Notes: generated by a model from the letters alone, not told the origin. A stretch of DNA of 64,000 nucleotides from a bacterium 1XD21-13 (GCA_009917555.1 QZDX01000001.1:345099-409098); one strand, 5' to 3'; counted from the first letter of the stretch, positions 27,797 to 37,489 are shown. Program-made: numbers and translations.

Positions 27797-29950
27797 ATGA
27801 AAGACAAAATTTTTGGCGTACTGCAGCGAGTGGGACGTTCCTTTATGCTTCCAATTGCAATCCTGCCGGTGGCAGGTCTGCTGCTTGGTGTAGGCGGCTC
27901 CTTCACCAATGAAACAATGCTTGAGGCTTACGGCCTGATGGGGATTATGGGCCCCGGAACCTTTTTGAATGCAATTCTAAAGGTAATGAGTGCAGCCGGT
28001 GACATTGTATTTACCAATCTCCCCATTATCTTCGCCATGGGTGTTGCCATTGGTATGGCGAAGAAGGAAAAGGAAGTAGCGGCTCTTGCAGCGGCAATTG
28101 CATTTTTCATTATGCATGCGTCCATTGGAGCCATGATCGGAAACCACGGCGGAGCAGAGGCCATGCTGGAGGGTGCAACCACCTCTGTAGTAGGAATTAC
28201 TTCCCTGCAGATGGGCGTGTTCGGCGGTATTATCGTGGGACTTGGCGTTGCGGCCCTTCACAACCGCTTCTATAAGATTGAGCTGCCCCAGGTATTATCC
28301 TTCTTCGGAGGCACCCGCTTTGTTCCCATTGTCAGCGGTTTGACCTATACCCTTGTGGGAATTCTGATGTTCTATATCTGGCCGGTGATTCAGCAGGGAA
28401 TCTATGCCGTAGGCGGTATAGTGCTGGAATCCGGCTACGCGGGAACCTGGGTGTACGGTCTCATGGAGCGTGCGCTGATTCCCTTTGGCCTTCATCATGT
28501 ATTTTATCTTCCCTTCTGGCAGACAGCCCTTGGCGGAACCATGGAGGTTGCGGGCCGGATGGTAGAGGGCGCGCAGAACATCTTCTTTGCGCAGCTTGCG
28601 GACCCCACCGTTGAGCATTATGCCGTATCGGCTACCCGGTTTATGGCAGGCAAGTTCCCGTTGATGATTTTTGGTCTGCCGGGAGCGGCTCTTGCAATGT
28701 ATAAGGTGGCGAAGCCGGAAAAGAAGCAGGCAGTTGCCGGTCTTCTTATGTCAGCGGCCCTGACCTCTATGCTTACAGGAATTACAGAGCCCCTGGAGTT
28801 TACATTCCTTTTTGTTGCGCCTCTGTTATATGCAATTCACTGCGTATTTGCAGGCTTGGCTTATATGCTGATGCATGTCTTTGGCGTAGGAGTGGGAATG
28901 ACCTTCTCTGGCGGTTTGATTGATATGTTTCTGTTCGGTATTCTTCAGGGAAATGCGAAAACAAGCTGGATATGGATTGTAGTAGTAGGCGTGGTTTACT
29001 TTGCCGTATATTATCTGCTGTTCTCCTTCCTGATTCAGAAAATGGACCTGAAGACGCCGGGACGTGATGACAATGAGGAAGTGAAGCTGTACCGCAGAAG
29101 TGATGTGGACGCAAGGAAAAAGGGCGGCCAGGGAGCACAGGATGGCGGCGCTTCTGAGGAGGATGCCCTGTCCGCAACTATTTGCCGGGGACTTGGCGGA
29201 AAGAAAAATATTTCTGATGTGGACTGCTGTGCCACCAGACTGCGCTGTACCGTTCACAAGTCTGAGCTGGTGGACGATGCCCTGCTGAAATCTACAGGAG
29301 CCTCCGGAGTGGTTCACAAGGGCAACGGCGTGCAGGTGATTTACGGTCCCAGGGTAACGGTAATTAAGTCTAACCTGGAGGATTATCTGGAATATGCGCC
29401 GGATGAAGAGTACGCTCCGGCCCAGGCAGAGGATAAGGAAACGGCGGCAGAGCAGGAGACAGAAAGGAAGGAAGGAAAGGTGACGGCGAGCGTAACCATC
29501 TACAGCCCGGTTACCGGAACGGCGGCGGATCTGGCCGAGACACCGGACGAGGCATTTGCCGGGCGCATGATGGGAGACGGCGCCATGGTTATTCCGGAGG
29601 AGGCTGAGGTCTGTGCGCCGGAGGATGGAGAGGTTTGCTTCGTGTTTGAGACAAAGCACGCTATCGGCTTCCAGACCGCATCCGGAATCGCTATGCTGCT
29701 TCACATGGGTATTGACACGGTCAACCTGAACGGCCAGGGCTTTGAGGTTCTGGCGAAGGATGGAGACCGGGTGAAAAAGGGCGACGTGCTCATGAAGCTT
29801 GATCTGGAATATTTAAAGAGCCATGCACCGTCACTGGCATCTCCGGTTCTGTGTACGGAGCTTGGGGAGAATCAGAAGATTCGCCTTCTGGCAACGGGAC
29901 CGGTGAAAGCAGGGGATGCTCTGTATGCCGTAGATACCTATGAGGGATAA
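27797..29950 (+). CDS. PTS permease EIICBA, glucose/N-acetylglucosamine family
   Basis: Phosphotransferase permease of 717 residues that imports and phosphorylates a hexose. EIIC membrane domain (about 1-415) with ALIPFGLHHVFYLPFW and GITEPLEFTFLF; EIIB with phospho-accepting Cys478 in CATRLR; EIIA with His621 (TKHAIGF) and phospho-accepting His636 (LLHMGIDTV). Domain order and many segments parallel Bacillus subtilis PtsG. A GGAGG site precedes the ATG. Controlled by the leader antiterminator. Glucose is the likeliest substrate; N-acetylglucosamine is possible. Confidence 0.9.
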   Translation: MKDKIFGVLQRVGRSFMLPIAILPVAGLLLGVGGSFTNETMLEAYGLMGIMGPGTFLNAILKVMSAAGDIVFTNLPIIFAMGVAIGMAKKEKEVAALAAAIAFFIMHASIGAMIGNHGGAEAMLEGATTSVVGITSLQMGVFGGIIVGLGVAALHNRFYKIELPQVLSFFGGTRFVPIVSGLTYTLVGILMFYIWPVIQQGIYAVGGIVLESGYAGTWVYGLMERALIPFGLHHVFYLPFWQTALGGTMEVAGRMVEGAQNIFFAQLADPTVEHYAVSATRFMAGKFPLMIFGLPGAALAMYKVAKPEKKQAVAGLLMSAALTSMLTGITEPLEFTFLFVAPLLYAIHCVFAGLAYMLMHVFGVGVGMTFSGGLIDMFLFGILQGNAKTSWIWIVVVGVVYFAVYYLLFSFLIQKMDLKTPGRDDNEEVKLYRRSDVDARKKGGQGAQDGGASEEDALSATICRGLGGKKNISDVDCCATRLRCTVHKSELVDDALLKSTGASGVVHKGNGVQVIYGPRVTVIKSNLEDYLEYAPDEEYAPAQAEDKETAAEQETERKEGKVTASVTIYSPVTGTAADLAETPDEAFAGRMMGDGAMVIPEEAEVCAPEDGEVCFVFETKHAIGFQTASGIAMLLHMGIDTVNLNGQGFEVLAKDGDRVKKGDVLMKLDLEYLKSHAPSLASPVLCTELGENQKIRLLATGPVKAGDALYAVDTYEG

Positions 29951-29991
29951 AAGAGAGCCAGGCTTATGATAAAAATGGGGGACAAAAAAGG

Positions 29992-30822
29992 ATGTTCAGA
30001 GTAAAAAAGGCGCTGAATCATAACACAATTATTGCAATCAATATGGCGGACAACCGGGAGTATCTTCTCATCGGAAAGGGTCTGGGCTTTGGCAGAAAGG
30101 TCAGTGAACGGCTTGAGGCTCCCGAGGGCTGTACCGTATATTCCCTGCGGGAGCATACGGAACGGGGAAACGCCATGGATTTGGTGAAGGATATGGACCC
30201 GGTCTTTCTGGAGATTGCCGAGCAGGTGTTGAAGGAGAGCGAGCGGACCTTTGGGCGCATTGACTGGAGCATCCTGTTCCCCATGGCGGACCACATTGCC
30301 TTTGCGGTCCGCCGGATTCAAAACAATGAACAGATCAGCAACCCGCTGACCAGCGATATCCGGGCGCTGTTTCATATGGAGTATAAGACCGCAGAGTGTA
30401 TCCGTCCCATTTTGAGGGAGCGTTTACATGTGGAGCTTGACGAGCATGAGGTGGGATACATTGCGCTGCACATCCATTCAGCTATAGAGGATGAAAACGT
30501 ATCCCTCTCCATGCAGATTGCCCAGACTGTCCGGGAATGCATTCAGATGGTGGAGGCGTCCACAGGACAGACCATTGATGTAATGTCCCTCTCCTATAAC
30601 CGGCTGATGAACCATGTGCGCTATATGGCGGCCCGGGCGGTGAAGGGGGAAAAGCTGAAGCTGAATATGAACGATTATATGTCCACAAAATTCCCTGAAG
30701 CCTATGAGCTGGCAGCCCAGGTGTGCAAGCACTTGGAAACCTATCTGCGCAAGCCTTTGGATGAGGTGGAGATCGGGTATCTGGCCATGCATATTGAGCG
30801 TGTGGCGTCCCAGGAGGAATAA
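29992..30822 (+). CDS. BglG/LicT-family transcriptional antiterminator
   Basis: RNA-binding antiterminator of 276 residues. CAT domain at about 1-56 (RVKKALNHNTIIAINMADNREYLLIGKGLGFGRK), followed by PRD1 and PRD2 with histidines (ILFPMADHIAF, YIALHIHSAIE, MNHVRYMAARA, YLAMHIERV) that PTS proteins phosphorylate. It lies directly behind the PTS gene, whose leader carries a RAT site, so it very probably controls that operon. Confidence 0.92.
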   Translation: MFRVKKALNHNTIIAINMADNREYLLIGKGLGFGRKVSERLEAPEGCTVYSLREHTERGNAMDLVKDMDPVFLEIAEQVLKESERTFGRIDWSILFPMADHIAFAVRRIQNNEQISNPLTSDIRALFHMEYKTAECIRPILRERLHVELDEHEVGYIALHIHSAIEDENVSLSMQIAQTVRECIQMVEASTGQTIDVMSLSYNRLMNHVRYMAARAVKGEKLKLNMNDYMSTKFPEAYELAAQVCKHLETYLRKPLDEVEIGYLAMHIERVASQEE

Positions 30823-30879
30823 ATGCTGTGAGGCACAGCCTGTTAAGAGCAGCATATACTATTCAAAAAGGATTTTTTT

Positions 30880-31308
30880 ATGAACCCTTATTATGAACAA
30901 TACTTACAGGAACAAAACTCCGCCACCCCCTTTTACCAGGCGTATCAACGATACCCTTTTTGCCCTTTCTGCCCATGGGAAGATGAAAAAGCGCGAGATC
31001 AAAGAAAATTTAGGGAGCTCTATCCAGCTCTTGCTAGACAGATTCAACCGCTGGTAGAGGAAGAATGCGACCGGATGGAGTACGATGGGAGCTTTATGTT
31101 CGATGAATATCCGGATCAGCTTCAGATTCGCAGAATCAGCCGCCTCATTTACGATAAGCTGAATAAAAAGGACTATGAGGACGATCTAATGATGCAGGAG
31201 ACCAATGGACGGAACTGGATGGAGGACTTCGTAACCATGATGCTTCTCAATGAGATGTACCAGCGCCGCTGCCGCCGCAGAGACCGGCGGTGCAATTGGA
31301 TGTATTGA
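30880..31308 (+). CDS. Conserved-looking protein of unknown function, aromatic N-terminus
   Basis: 142 residues, not recognised. The N-terminus is rich in Tyr, Phe and Gln (MNPYYEQYLQEQ) and contains CPFCPW. The middle is acidic and helical, and the C-terminus is Arg/Cys rich (RRCRRRDRRCNWMY). No signal peptide or membrane segment is visible. A clean terminator follows it. The next genes are sporulation genes, so a spore-coat or spore-associated role is conceivable, but that is only position. Confidence 0.7.
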   Translation: MNPYYEQYLQEQNSATPFYQAYQRYPFCPFCPWEDEKARDQRKFRELYPALARQIQPLVEEECDRMEYDGSFMFDEYPDQLQIRRISRLIYDKLNKKDYEDDLMMQETNGRNWMEDFVTMMLLNEMYQRRCRRRDRRCNWMY

Positions 31309-31317
31309 GATGTAAGG

Positions 31318-31360
31318 CACCGGAAATGTGCGAAATTTAAGCATGTTTCCGGTGTTTTTA
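31318..31360 (+). terminator. Rho-independent terminator
   Basis: CACCGGAAA and TTTCCGGTG form a 9-bp stem followed by TTTTT. It ends the 30880-31308 gene. Confidence 0.85.
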
Positions 31361-31472
31361 TCTACATTTTGAAAAGATGCAGGACGGCAGCCTTTCAATA
31401 TGTACTATTTTGAAATATTTTTACCTTGGATATCATAGAATAGAAAAAAGCTCTCGGCAGGCGGTCAAGGCA

Positions 31473-32012
31473 ATGCAGGCGGCAATTCGTATCATTCTTT
31501 ATACTTCGGATTTATTGGTCCCCTTTTTGATTTTTTATGTAGTTGCATATGGAATTCTCATGAAACGGCCGGTTTATGATGATTTTGTGCGGGGAGCCAA
31601 GGACGGCTTTCATACGGTGATTCAGATTATGCCTACGCTGATTGGGCTTATGGTGGCTGTGGGAGTGCTTCGGGCCTCCGGATTTCTGGATTTTCTGTCC
31701 GGGGTATTGAGCCATGTGACGGAGCTGATTCATTTTCCGTCGGAGCTTGTGCCGCTTGCCATTGTCCGCATGTTTTCCTCGTCAGCGGCTACGGGGCTTG
31801 CCCTGGATATCTTTCAGAAATACGGCACAGATTCCCGCCTTGGGCTCATTGCATCCATCATGATGGGGTGTACGGAGACCATCTTTTATACTATGAGTGT
31901 ATATTTTATGACGGCTAAGGTGAGAAAGACCCGCCACACCCTGACCGGAGCTCTGCTTGCAACTGCTGCGGGGATTATTGCAAGTGTCATATTAGCTGGA
32001 TTGATGCAGTGA
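31473..32012 (+). CDS. spmB: Spore maturation protein B
   Basis: Membrane protein of 179 residues, the usual SpmB length when started at ATG 31473 rather than at an upstream in-frame ATG (31377) inside the intergenic region. Segments GAKDGFHTVIQIMPTLIGLMVAVGVLRASG and GCTETIFYTMSVYF are typical. SpmB helps dehydrate the spore core. spmA, its usual neighbour, is not adjacent here. Confidence 0.88.
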   Translation: MQAAIRIILYTSDLLVPFLIFYVVAYGILMKRPVYDDFVRGAKDGFHTVIQIMPTLIGLMVAVGVLRASGFLDFLSGVLSHVTELIHFPSELVPLAIVRMFSSSAATGLALDIFQKYGTDSRLGLIASIMMGCTETIFYTMSVYFMTAKVRKTRHTLTGALLATAAGIIASVILAGLMQ

Positions 32013-32049
32013 TTCGCATTGCGGAACTGGAATAAGAAAGGACAAAATA

Positions 32050-33327
32050 ATGGAAATTTATGTGGTTCAACCAGGAGACACACCGGAAAGGATTGCGGCC
32101 ATGTATGGTGTATCCCCGCAGAGATTGATTTATGACAATCAAATGGCACAGCTTCCCTATCTCCCAGCCGGAATGGCAGTGCTTGTTTTAAGGCCCTCCT
32201 TGATTCATACAGTGGCAGAGGGGGAGACGGTGGAGAAAATTGCAGCAGCCTATGGTCTCACCTGGAGACAGCTTTATCAGCGCAATCCCTATCTGCTGGA
32301 ACAGCCCTACATGCGTACAGGACAAAGTCTGGTGATCCGATATCAGGGACAGGAGAACCATGACCTTCATGTGACCGGATACGCATATCCCTTTATTGAA
32401 GAAATGGTTTTGAGAGAAGTGCTGCTGTACTTAGATGAGCTTCTAATCTTTTCCTACGGCTTTACAACGGCCGGCGCTCTGATTCCGCCGCAAGTATCAG
32501 AGAACTGGATGATCCCTCTGGCCTGGCAGATGGGAGTTAGTCCGATTCTCGTACTAACACCGTTTTCCGAGCAGGGGAGCTTTAATAATCAGTTGGTAAA
32601 GACAGTTTCCGAGGACCTGGAAATGCAGCAGGTCTTAATTGGAAATCTATTAGAAACCGTAAGAGAACAGGGCTATGCGGGGGTGGATGTGGATTTTGAA
32701 TACATTCTTCCCGAGGACAGGGAAGGCTATGCGGCCTTTGTGGGAAAGCTTCGCGAGGCTATGAATCGGGAGGGCTATCAGGTTTCCGTAGCCCTTGCCC
32801 CAAAGACCTCCGGAGAGCAAAAGGGGCTGCTCTACGAGGGAATGGATTATGCCCTTCTGGGAGCAAATGCCAATCAGGTGTTCTTGATGACTTATGAATG
32901 GGGCCATCAGCATGGGCCTGCTATGGCCATTGCCCCCATTAACAAGGTCCGCCAGGTGCTGGATTATGCAGTTACGGAAATCCCAAGGGATAAGATCCTG
33001 ATGGGCATTCCCAACTACGCCTACGACTGGACCCAACCCTTTGTGCGGGGAGAATCGGTTGCGGAGATTATGGGGAATGCAGAGGCTGTCCGGCGGGCAG
33101 CAATACAGGGAGCTCCCATTCAATATGATGAAACAGCTCAAAGCCCCTGGTATACCTATGAGCAGAATGGAGTCACCCATGAGGTATGGTTTGAGGATGT
33201 GAGAAGCATGGAGGTGAAGCTTCGGACTGCTATAGAGTATGGATTTCTTGGAATTGGATACTGGAATCTGATGCGGCCTTTCCGAGCAAATTGGATGCTG
33301 CTTCAGATGTTGCTGGGGCAGTCATGA
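32050..33327 (+). CDS. LysM - glycoside hydrolase 18 protein, spore-lytic type (SleL/YaaH-like)
   Basis: 425 residues. Two LysM repeats (about 1-46, YVVQPGDTPERIAAMYGVS; and 52-97, HTVAEGETVEKIAAAYGLT) bind peptidoglycan. A GH18 domain follows from about 110, with the DxxDxDxE-type motif GVDVDFEY and catalytic Glu217. No signal peptide is seen, as in spore-cortex enzymes made in the mother cell. It is 37 bases after spmB, consistent with a sporulation or germination role. N-acetylglucosaminidase action on cortex is the family expectation. Confidence 0.9.
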   Translation: MEIYVVQPGDTPERIAAMYGVSPQRLIYDNQMAQLPYLPAGMAVLVLRPSLIHTVAEGETVEKIAAAYGLTWRQLYQRNPYLLEQPYMRTGQSLVIRYQGQENHDLHVTGYAYPFIEEMVLREVLLYLDELLIFSYGFTTAGALIPPQVSENWMIPLAWQMGVSPILVLTPFSEQGSFNNQLVKTVSEDLEMQQVLIGNLLETVREQGYAGVDVDFEYILPEDREGYAAFVGKLREAMNREGYQVSVALAPKTSGEQKGLLYEGMDYALLGANANQVFLMTYEWGHQHGPAMAIAPINKVRQVLDYAVTEIPRDKILMGIPNYAYDWTQPFVRGESVAEIMGNAEAVRRAAIQGAPIQYDETAQSPWYTYEQNGVTHEVWFEDVRSMEVKLRTAIEYGFLGIGYWNLMRPFRANWMLLQMLLGQS

Positions 33328-33339
33328 TTTCACTGCCCC
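33315..33339. terminator. Hairpin spanning two convergent gene ends
   Basis: GGGGCAGT and ACTGCCCC form a perfect 8-bp stem with a 9-base loop that includes the stop of the GH18 gene and reaches the stop of the DUF885 gene. No T-run follows on either strand, so it may act as a weak bidirectional terminator or an RNA-end block. Confidence 0.5.
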
Positions 33340-35081
33340 AAGAGCCACTCCTCCATATAATCCTCAATCACCGGAAAGGGCGCAGGTCCCATAGACAGGA
33401 AAAATGTATGGAAATCCTTAAGAACAAAGCGATCCGATAGAGCAGCCTCTGCCTGCTCTTTTAATTTGAGAATTTCGGAGGCCCCAAGGTAATATTTGAG
33501 ATAATTTCCCGGATCTTGAATCACAGACTGATAGATCTGATACACGGTATCTGGATTGGTCACGCCATATCCGGCAAAAAAGTTTTCCGTATCCTCAAGA
33601 CTCCAGCCCTCATAATGAATTCCCACATCTGCCCGGGCATGAAGCCCCAGAGAGACAGCGCCATTGGCTGACAGAAGCTCCGCCATCTCCTGATCCGGTA
33701 TGGCATAGGCATAGGAGAGCCATTCCACATAGGTAGCCCAGCCCTCCACATAGCCTCCGAAGTGCAAAAGATTCCGCATCGGATCAAAGCCGCAGGAATT
33801 TTCATAGAGGTTCTGGTAAAGATGTCCGGGCCATCCCTCGTGGGCCAGAGTTGTAAAAAGAGAAAGGCTGTCATAAAGGCTGGCCGGATTGATATAGATC
33901 ACATGCTCATTCATCCGATCCAGGGGCGGTGTCAGATAAAAAGCCGGACTTAAATACTTTTCCAGAGAAGGGTCCACATATTTCACCTGGCAGGACACGG
34001 AAGTGACAGAAGGAAAGTCCGCTTCTATCTGCTGCTTCAGGTTTTCTAGAATGATGGCAGGGTCCGAGATACCAGTCTGCCGGGAGACAGATTCTATTAT
34101 TTCCGGATTCTGGCTGATAAGATAGGCCACTGTCTCAAGATCCGTATCCAACTGCTCCTCAATCAGCAGCAAAATTTCTTCCATGGATCGTCCGGTTCCT
34201 GTAGCAGCGGCCACCAAGGTTTCATAATAGTCGTCCCCATCCTTATAATAGCAGAGACCGCGGGAATTTGTTCCAGTCCCCTTTAGCTCAGTCAGCCCCT
34301 CAATCAAGAGCTCATAAGCCGGAACTACATGACCGAAAAACAATACCCGGTTGGAATCCAGGTATTCCGCCGCCTGTTCCTTAGAAAGAAAATCCGCAGA
34401 AGCAATCCGCTCCTCAAAGGTTGAAAGGAGAAAGTGATTGCCGGGGTTGGAAAGAAAAGCCCGGCACTGCGCAATTACGGCATCCGCCGTCTCATCCGAC
34501 ATAAACAGTCCGGCCTTGGCTTTTTCCCGCTCATAATTCATGAGACTTTCATAGTACACATCCATCTGGGAGAGGAGAGACAGATAATTCTGAATATCCT
34601 GTTCGCTCCAAAAGGCATACTCGGCCAAAAGAATGGGAAGCTGGGCCTGAGTGCCCAGGGTAGGACTAAAAATTTCTTCATAGTAAGGAAAGGCAAGAAG
34701 CTCCTTTTGCTTCTCAAACTGATAGGACAAAATATCATAGGTGAGCCGGTTGGAATCGGAAAGCGCATCTCTTGAAAATGAGGAGAGCACCTGTATATTA
34801 TTTTCCAAAGCGGCGGCAGATGCCTGGAGGGTATCCTCACTGTAGAGCTGAAAGGCGGCAGGAGCATCTGTGATCCCATAGCTTTTGGGGTCCGAGAGGG
34901 TATAGTGTAAGGTCAGGGAGTTGGAGGAAACCTCGTCCAGAAAGAGCGTATGTGTAAAGCGCTCAAAAGCTTCGTCCGCTGTTTCCGTGGGAGATGTGAA
35001 AAGCCTGGGAAGCAGAAAAGCGCCGCAGCACAGAAAAAGAAGCAGGAGCATGCCTCCGGCCAAAAGTTTTTTTCGTTTCAT
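33330..35081 (-). CDS. DUF885 family protein (putative zinc peptidase), membrane-anchored
   Basis: 583 residues. An N-terminal hydrophobic segment after MKRKK suggests a signal anchor and extracellular location. The conserved LAHEGWPGHLYQN holds the HExxxxH-like metal motif of the DUF885 family, which is distantly related to metallopeptidases. Further conserved pieces are VEGWATYVEWLSY and the C-terminal YLGASEILKLKEQAE. Monocistronic, convergent with the GH18 gene. The substrate is unknown. Confidence 0.85.
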   Translation of the reverse strand: MKRKKLLAGGMLLLLFLCCGAFLLPRLFTSPTETADEAFERFTHTLFLDEVSSNSLTLHYTLSDPKSYGITDAPAAFQLYSEDTLQASAAALENNIQVLSSFSRDALSDSNRLTYDILSYQFEKQKELLAFPYYEEIFSPTLGTQAQLPILLAEYAFWSEQDIQNYLSLLSQMDVYYESLMNYEREKAKAGLFMSDETADAVIAQCRAFLSNPGNHFLLSTFEERIASADFLSKEQAAEYLDSNRVLFFGHVVPAYELLIEGLTELKGTGTNSRGLCYYKDGDDYYETLVAAATGTGRSMEEILLLIEEQLDTDLETVAYLISQNPEIIESVSRQTGISDPAIILENLKQQIEADFPSVTSVSCQVKYVDPSLEKYLSPAFYLTPPLDRMNEHVIYINPASLYDSLSLFTTLAHEGWPGHLYQNLYENSCGFDPMRNLLHFGGYVEGWATYVEWLSYAYAIPDQEMAELLSANGAVSLGLHARADVGIHYEGWSLEDTENFFAGYGVTNPDTVYQIYQSVIQDPGNYLKYYLGASEILKLKEQAEAALSDRFVLKDFHTFFLSMGPAPFPVIEDYMEEWLLGQ

Positions 35082-35140
35082 AGTCTCACCAGAACCGTTA
35101 TTGATGTATTGTATGTGGGCTAATGGGGAGAAATGCTATC

Positions 35141-35169
35141 TTGACAAACAAATTTCCATATGTTAGGAT
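35141..35169 (+). promoter_or_regulatory. Promoter of metG
   Basis: TTGACA, a 17-base spacer and TAGGAT, just upstream of the T-box leader. Confidence 0.75.
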
Positions 35170-35184
35170 TTCTCTATGTAATAG

Positions 35185-35454
35185 GAAAACGCAGTGAAGA
35201 AAAGAGTAGGCTTGACGGATATTCTACAGAGAATTCCCGGTTGCTGAGAGGGAAGAAGGGAAGCTGGCCGAAGATGGTTTCAGAGCGGCGCGGATGAACG
35301 CATGGAAGCGATAAGCCGCGACAGGGTTCCGCCTGTTATAGCGGAAGAGTATGAAGGTACTCGCAGAGGTCTGTTTTCGCGAGAGGCAGATGAACAGAAG
35401 TGGTAACACGGGAATATGCCCGTCTTCTTTGATGATAAAGAAGACGGGTTTTTT
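35185..35454 (+). promoter_or_regulatory. T-box riboswitch, Met-specific
   Basis: Leader RNA that senses uncharged tRNA-Met. The stem I distal motif GGTTGCTGAGAGGGAA is present. The probable specifier codon ATG is at 35274-35276 (GAAGATGG). The T-box bulge TGGT at 35401-35404 is complementary to the ACCA end of a tRNA with discriminator A, as in tRNA-Met. The terminator stem CCCGTCTTCTTT/AAAGAAGACGGG (35419-35448) with six Ts competes with the antiterminator. The T-box core AGAAGTGGTAACAC departs from the common AGGGTGGNACCGCG form. Confidence 0.9.
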
Positions 35455-35480
35455 AATTCAACAGAAAGAGGGATGAAAAA

Positions 35481-37433
35481 ATGGAAAAGCAAAAATATTA
35501 CATCACCACCGCCATTGCGTACACCTCCGGCAAGCCCCACATCGGCAACACCTACGAGATTGTGCTGGCGGACGCCATTGCCCGATTTAAGAGGATGCAG
35601 GGCTATGACGTATTCTTCCAGACCGGCACAGACGAGCATGGACAGAAGATCGAGGAGAAGGCAAAGGAAGCCGGTGTGACGCCAAAGGAATTTGTGGACA
35701 ATGTGGCAGGAGAGATCCGCCGCATCTGGGATCTGATGAACACCTCCTACGACAAATTCATCCGCACCACCGATGCGGATCACGAGGCGCAGGTCCAGAA
35801 GATTTTCAAAAAGCTCTATGATCAAGGGGACATTTACAAGGGCTACTATGAGGGGATGTACTGCACTCCCTGCGAATCCTTTTTCACCGAATCCCAGCTG
35901 GTGGACGGCAAATGCCCCGACTGCGGAAGAGAGGTAAAGCCTGCCAAGGAGGAAGCCTATTTCTTCAAAATGAGCAAGTATGCGGATCGGTTGATTGAGC
36001 ATATCAACGCCCACCCGGAATTTATTCAGCCCGTCTCTCGAAAAAATGAGATGATGAACAACTTCCTGCTTCCGGGCCTCCAGGATCTCTGCGTGTCCAG
36101 AACCTCCTTCAGCTGGGGTATTCCGGTAAGCTTTGATCCGAAGCATGTGACCTATGTTTGGCTGGACGCCCTGACCAACTACATTACCGGAATCGGCTAT
36201 GACTGTGACGGGGAATCCACAGAGCAGTTTAAGAGAGACTGGCCGGCGGATTTGCACCTGATCGGAAAGGACATTATCCGTTTCCATACCATTTACTGGC
36301 CCATCTTCCTCATGGCTCTGGATTTGCCCCTGCCCAAGCAGGTATTTGGTCATCCCTGGCTTCTCCAGGGGGACGGCAAGATGAGCAAGTCCAAGGGAAA
36401 TGTCCTCTATGCGGATGAGCTGGTAGAGATGTTCGGGGTAGACGCTGTGCGGTACTTTGTGCTTCACGAGATGCCCTTTGACAACGACGGTGTCATCACC
36501 TGGGAGCTGATGGTTGAGCGTATGAATTCCGAGCTTGCCAACACCCTGGGCAATCTGGTAAACCGCACCATCTCCATGTCCAACAAGTATTTTGGTGGCG
36601 TGGTGAGCAATCCGGGCTTCATGGAGCCTCTGGATCGGGATCTGCGTGAGACCGCCGTAAGTACGGCTCAGAAGGTAGCGGATAAGATGGAGGAGCTTCG
36701 GGTGGCGGATGCCATGACGGAGATCTTCGCCCTCTTTAAGCGCTGCAATAAATACATTGATGAGACTATGCCCTGGGCATTGGCCAAGGACGAGAGCAAG
36801 AAAGACCGCCTGGCTACGGTGCTCTACAATCTGGTAGAGGGAATCAGCATCGGCGCTTCCCTTTTGGAGCCCTTTATGCCGGAGACCTCCGCAAAGATTC
36901 TGGCCCAGCTGGGGGCAAAGAAGCGCTCCATTGAGGTGATGAACATGTTCGGCCTCTACCAGTCCGGTCAGAGGGTGACGGAAAAGCCGGAGATACTCTT
37001 TGCAAGACTGGATGTAAATGAGGTGCTGGCAAAGGTGGAGGAAAAGAAGGCACAGGAGGAGCAGCCGGAGGCACCGGCAGAGCCGGTGATTGATCTGGAG
37101 CCGAAGGCGGAGATTACTTTTGACGATTTTTCAAAGCTTCAATTCCAGGTGGGAGAGATCATTGCCTGTGAGGAGGTTAAGAAATCCAAGAAGCTGCTCT
37201 GCTCCCAGGTGCGGATCGGCAGCCAGGTGAAGCAGATTGTATCCGGTATCAAGGCCCACTACACACCGGAGGAGATGGTGGGGAAAAAGGTCATGGTGCT
37301 TGTGAACCTGAAGCCTGCAACTCTGGCAGGCGTAAAGTCAGAGGGAATGCTGCTCTGCGCGGAGGATGCGGACGGAAATCTGGCCCTGGTGGTGCCGGAG
37401 AAAACTATGCCCAGCGGGGCGGAGATTTGCTAA
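35481..37433 (+). CDS. metG: Methionyl-tRNA synthetase
   Basis: Class I synthetase of 650 residues that charges tRNA-Met. HIGN (residues 20-23) replaces HIGH. The zinc-binding CTPCESFF...CPDCGR and the KMSKSKGN loop are present. A C-terminal EMAP/Trbp111-type tRNA-binding domain (about 545-650, FDDFSKLQFQVGEI) follows an acidic, proline-containing linker. Controlled by the T-box leader. An AGAGGG site precedes the ATG. Confidence 0.97.
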   Translation: MEKQKYYITTAIAYTSGKPHIGNTYEIVLADAIARFKRMQGYDVFFQTGTDEHGQKIEEKAKEAGVTPKEFVDNVAGEIRRIWDLMNTSYDKFIRTTDADHEAQVQKIFKKLYDQGDIYKGYYEGMYCTPCESFFTESQLVDGKCPDCGREVKPAKEEAYFFKMSKYADRLIEHINAHPEFIQPVSRKNEMMNNFLLPGLQDLCVSRTSFSWGIPVSFDPKHVTYVWLDALTNYITGIGYDCDGESTEQFKRDWPADLHLIGKDIIRFHTIYWPIFLMALDLPLPKQVFGHPWLLQGDGKMSKSKGNVLYADELVEMFGVDAVRYFVLHEMPFDNDGVITWELMVERMNSELANTLGNLVNRTISMSNKYFGGVVSNPGFMEPLDRDLRETAVSTAQKVADKMEELRVADAMTEIFALFKRCNKYIDETMPWALAKDESKKDRLATVLYNLVEGISIGASLLEPFMPETSAKILAQLGAKKRSIEVMNMFGLYQSGQRVTEKPEILFARLDVNEVLAKVEEKKAQEEQPEAPAEPVIDLEPKAEITFDDFSKLQFQVGEIIACEEVKKSKKLLCSQVRIGSQVKQIVSGIKAHYTPEEMVGKKVMVLVNLKPATLAGVKSEGMLLCAEDADGNLALVVPEKTMPSGAEIC

Positions 37434-37448
37434 TAAGTGAGCGATAAA

Positions 37449-37489
37449 AAACAGGACCCAGGGATTTACAAAATTCCAGGTCCTGTTTT
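37449..37489. terminator. Bidirectional terminator, metG / DeoR gene
   Basis: AAACAGGACC and GGTCCTGTTT form a 10-bp stem. T-runs follow on both strands (TTTTG on plus, six Ts on minus), serving the convergent metG and deoR-type genes. Confidence 0.85.

Noticed and set aside
35280..36467. 395-residue minus-strand frame opposite metG
   Set aside because: It lies antisense to a clear methionyl-tRNA synthetase and its T-box, has no recognisable motif, and arises from codon bias of the real gene.
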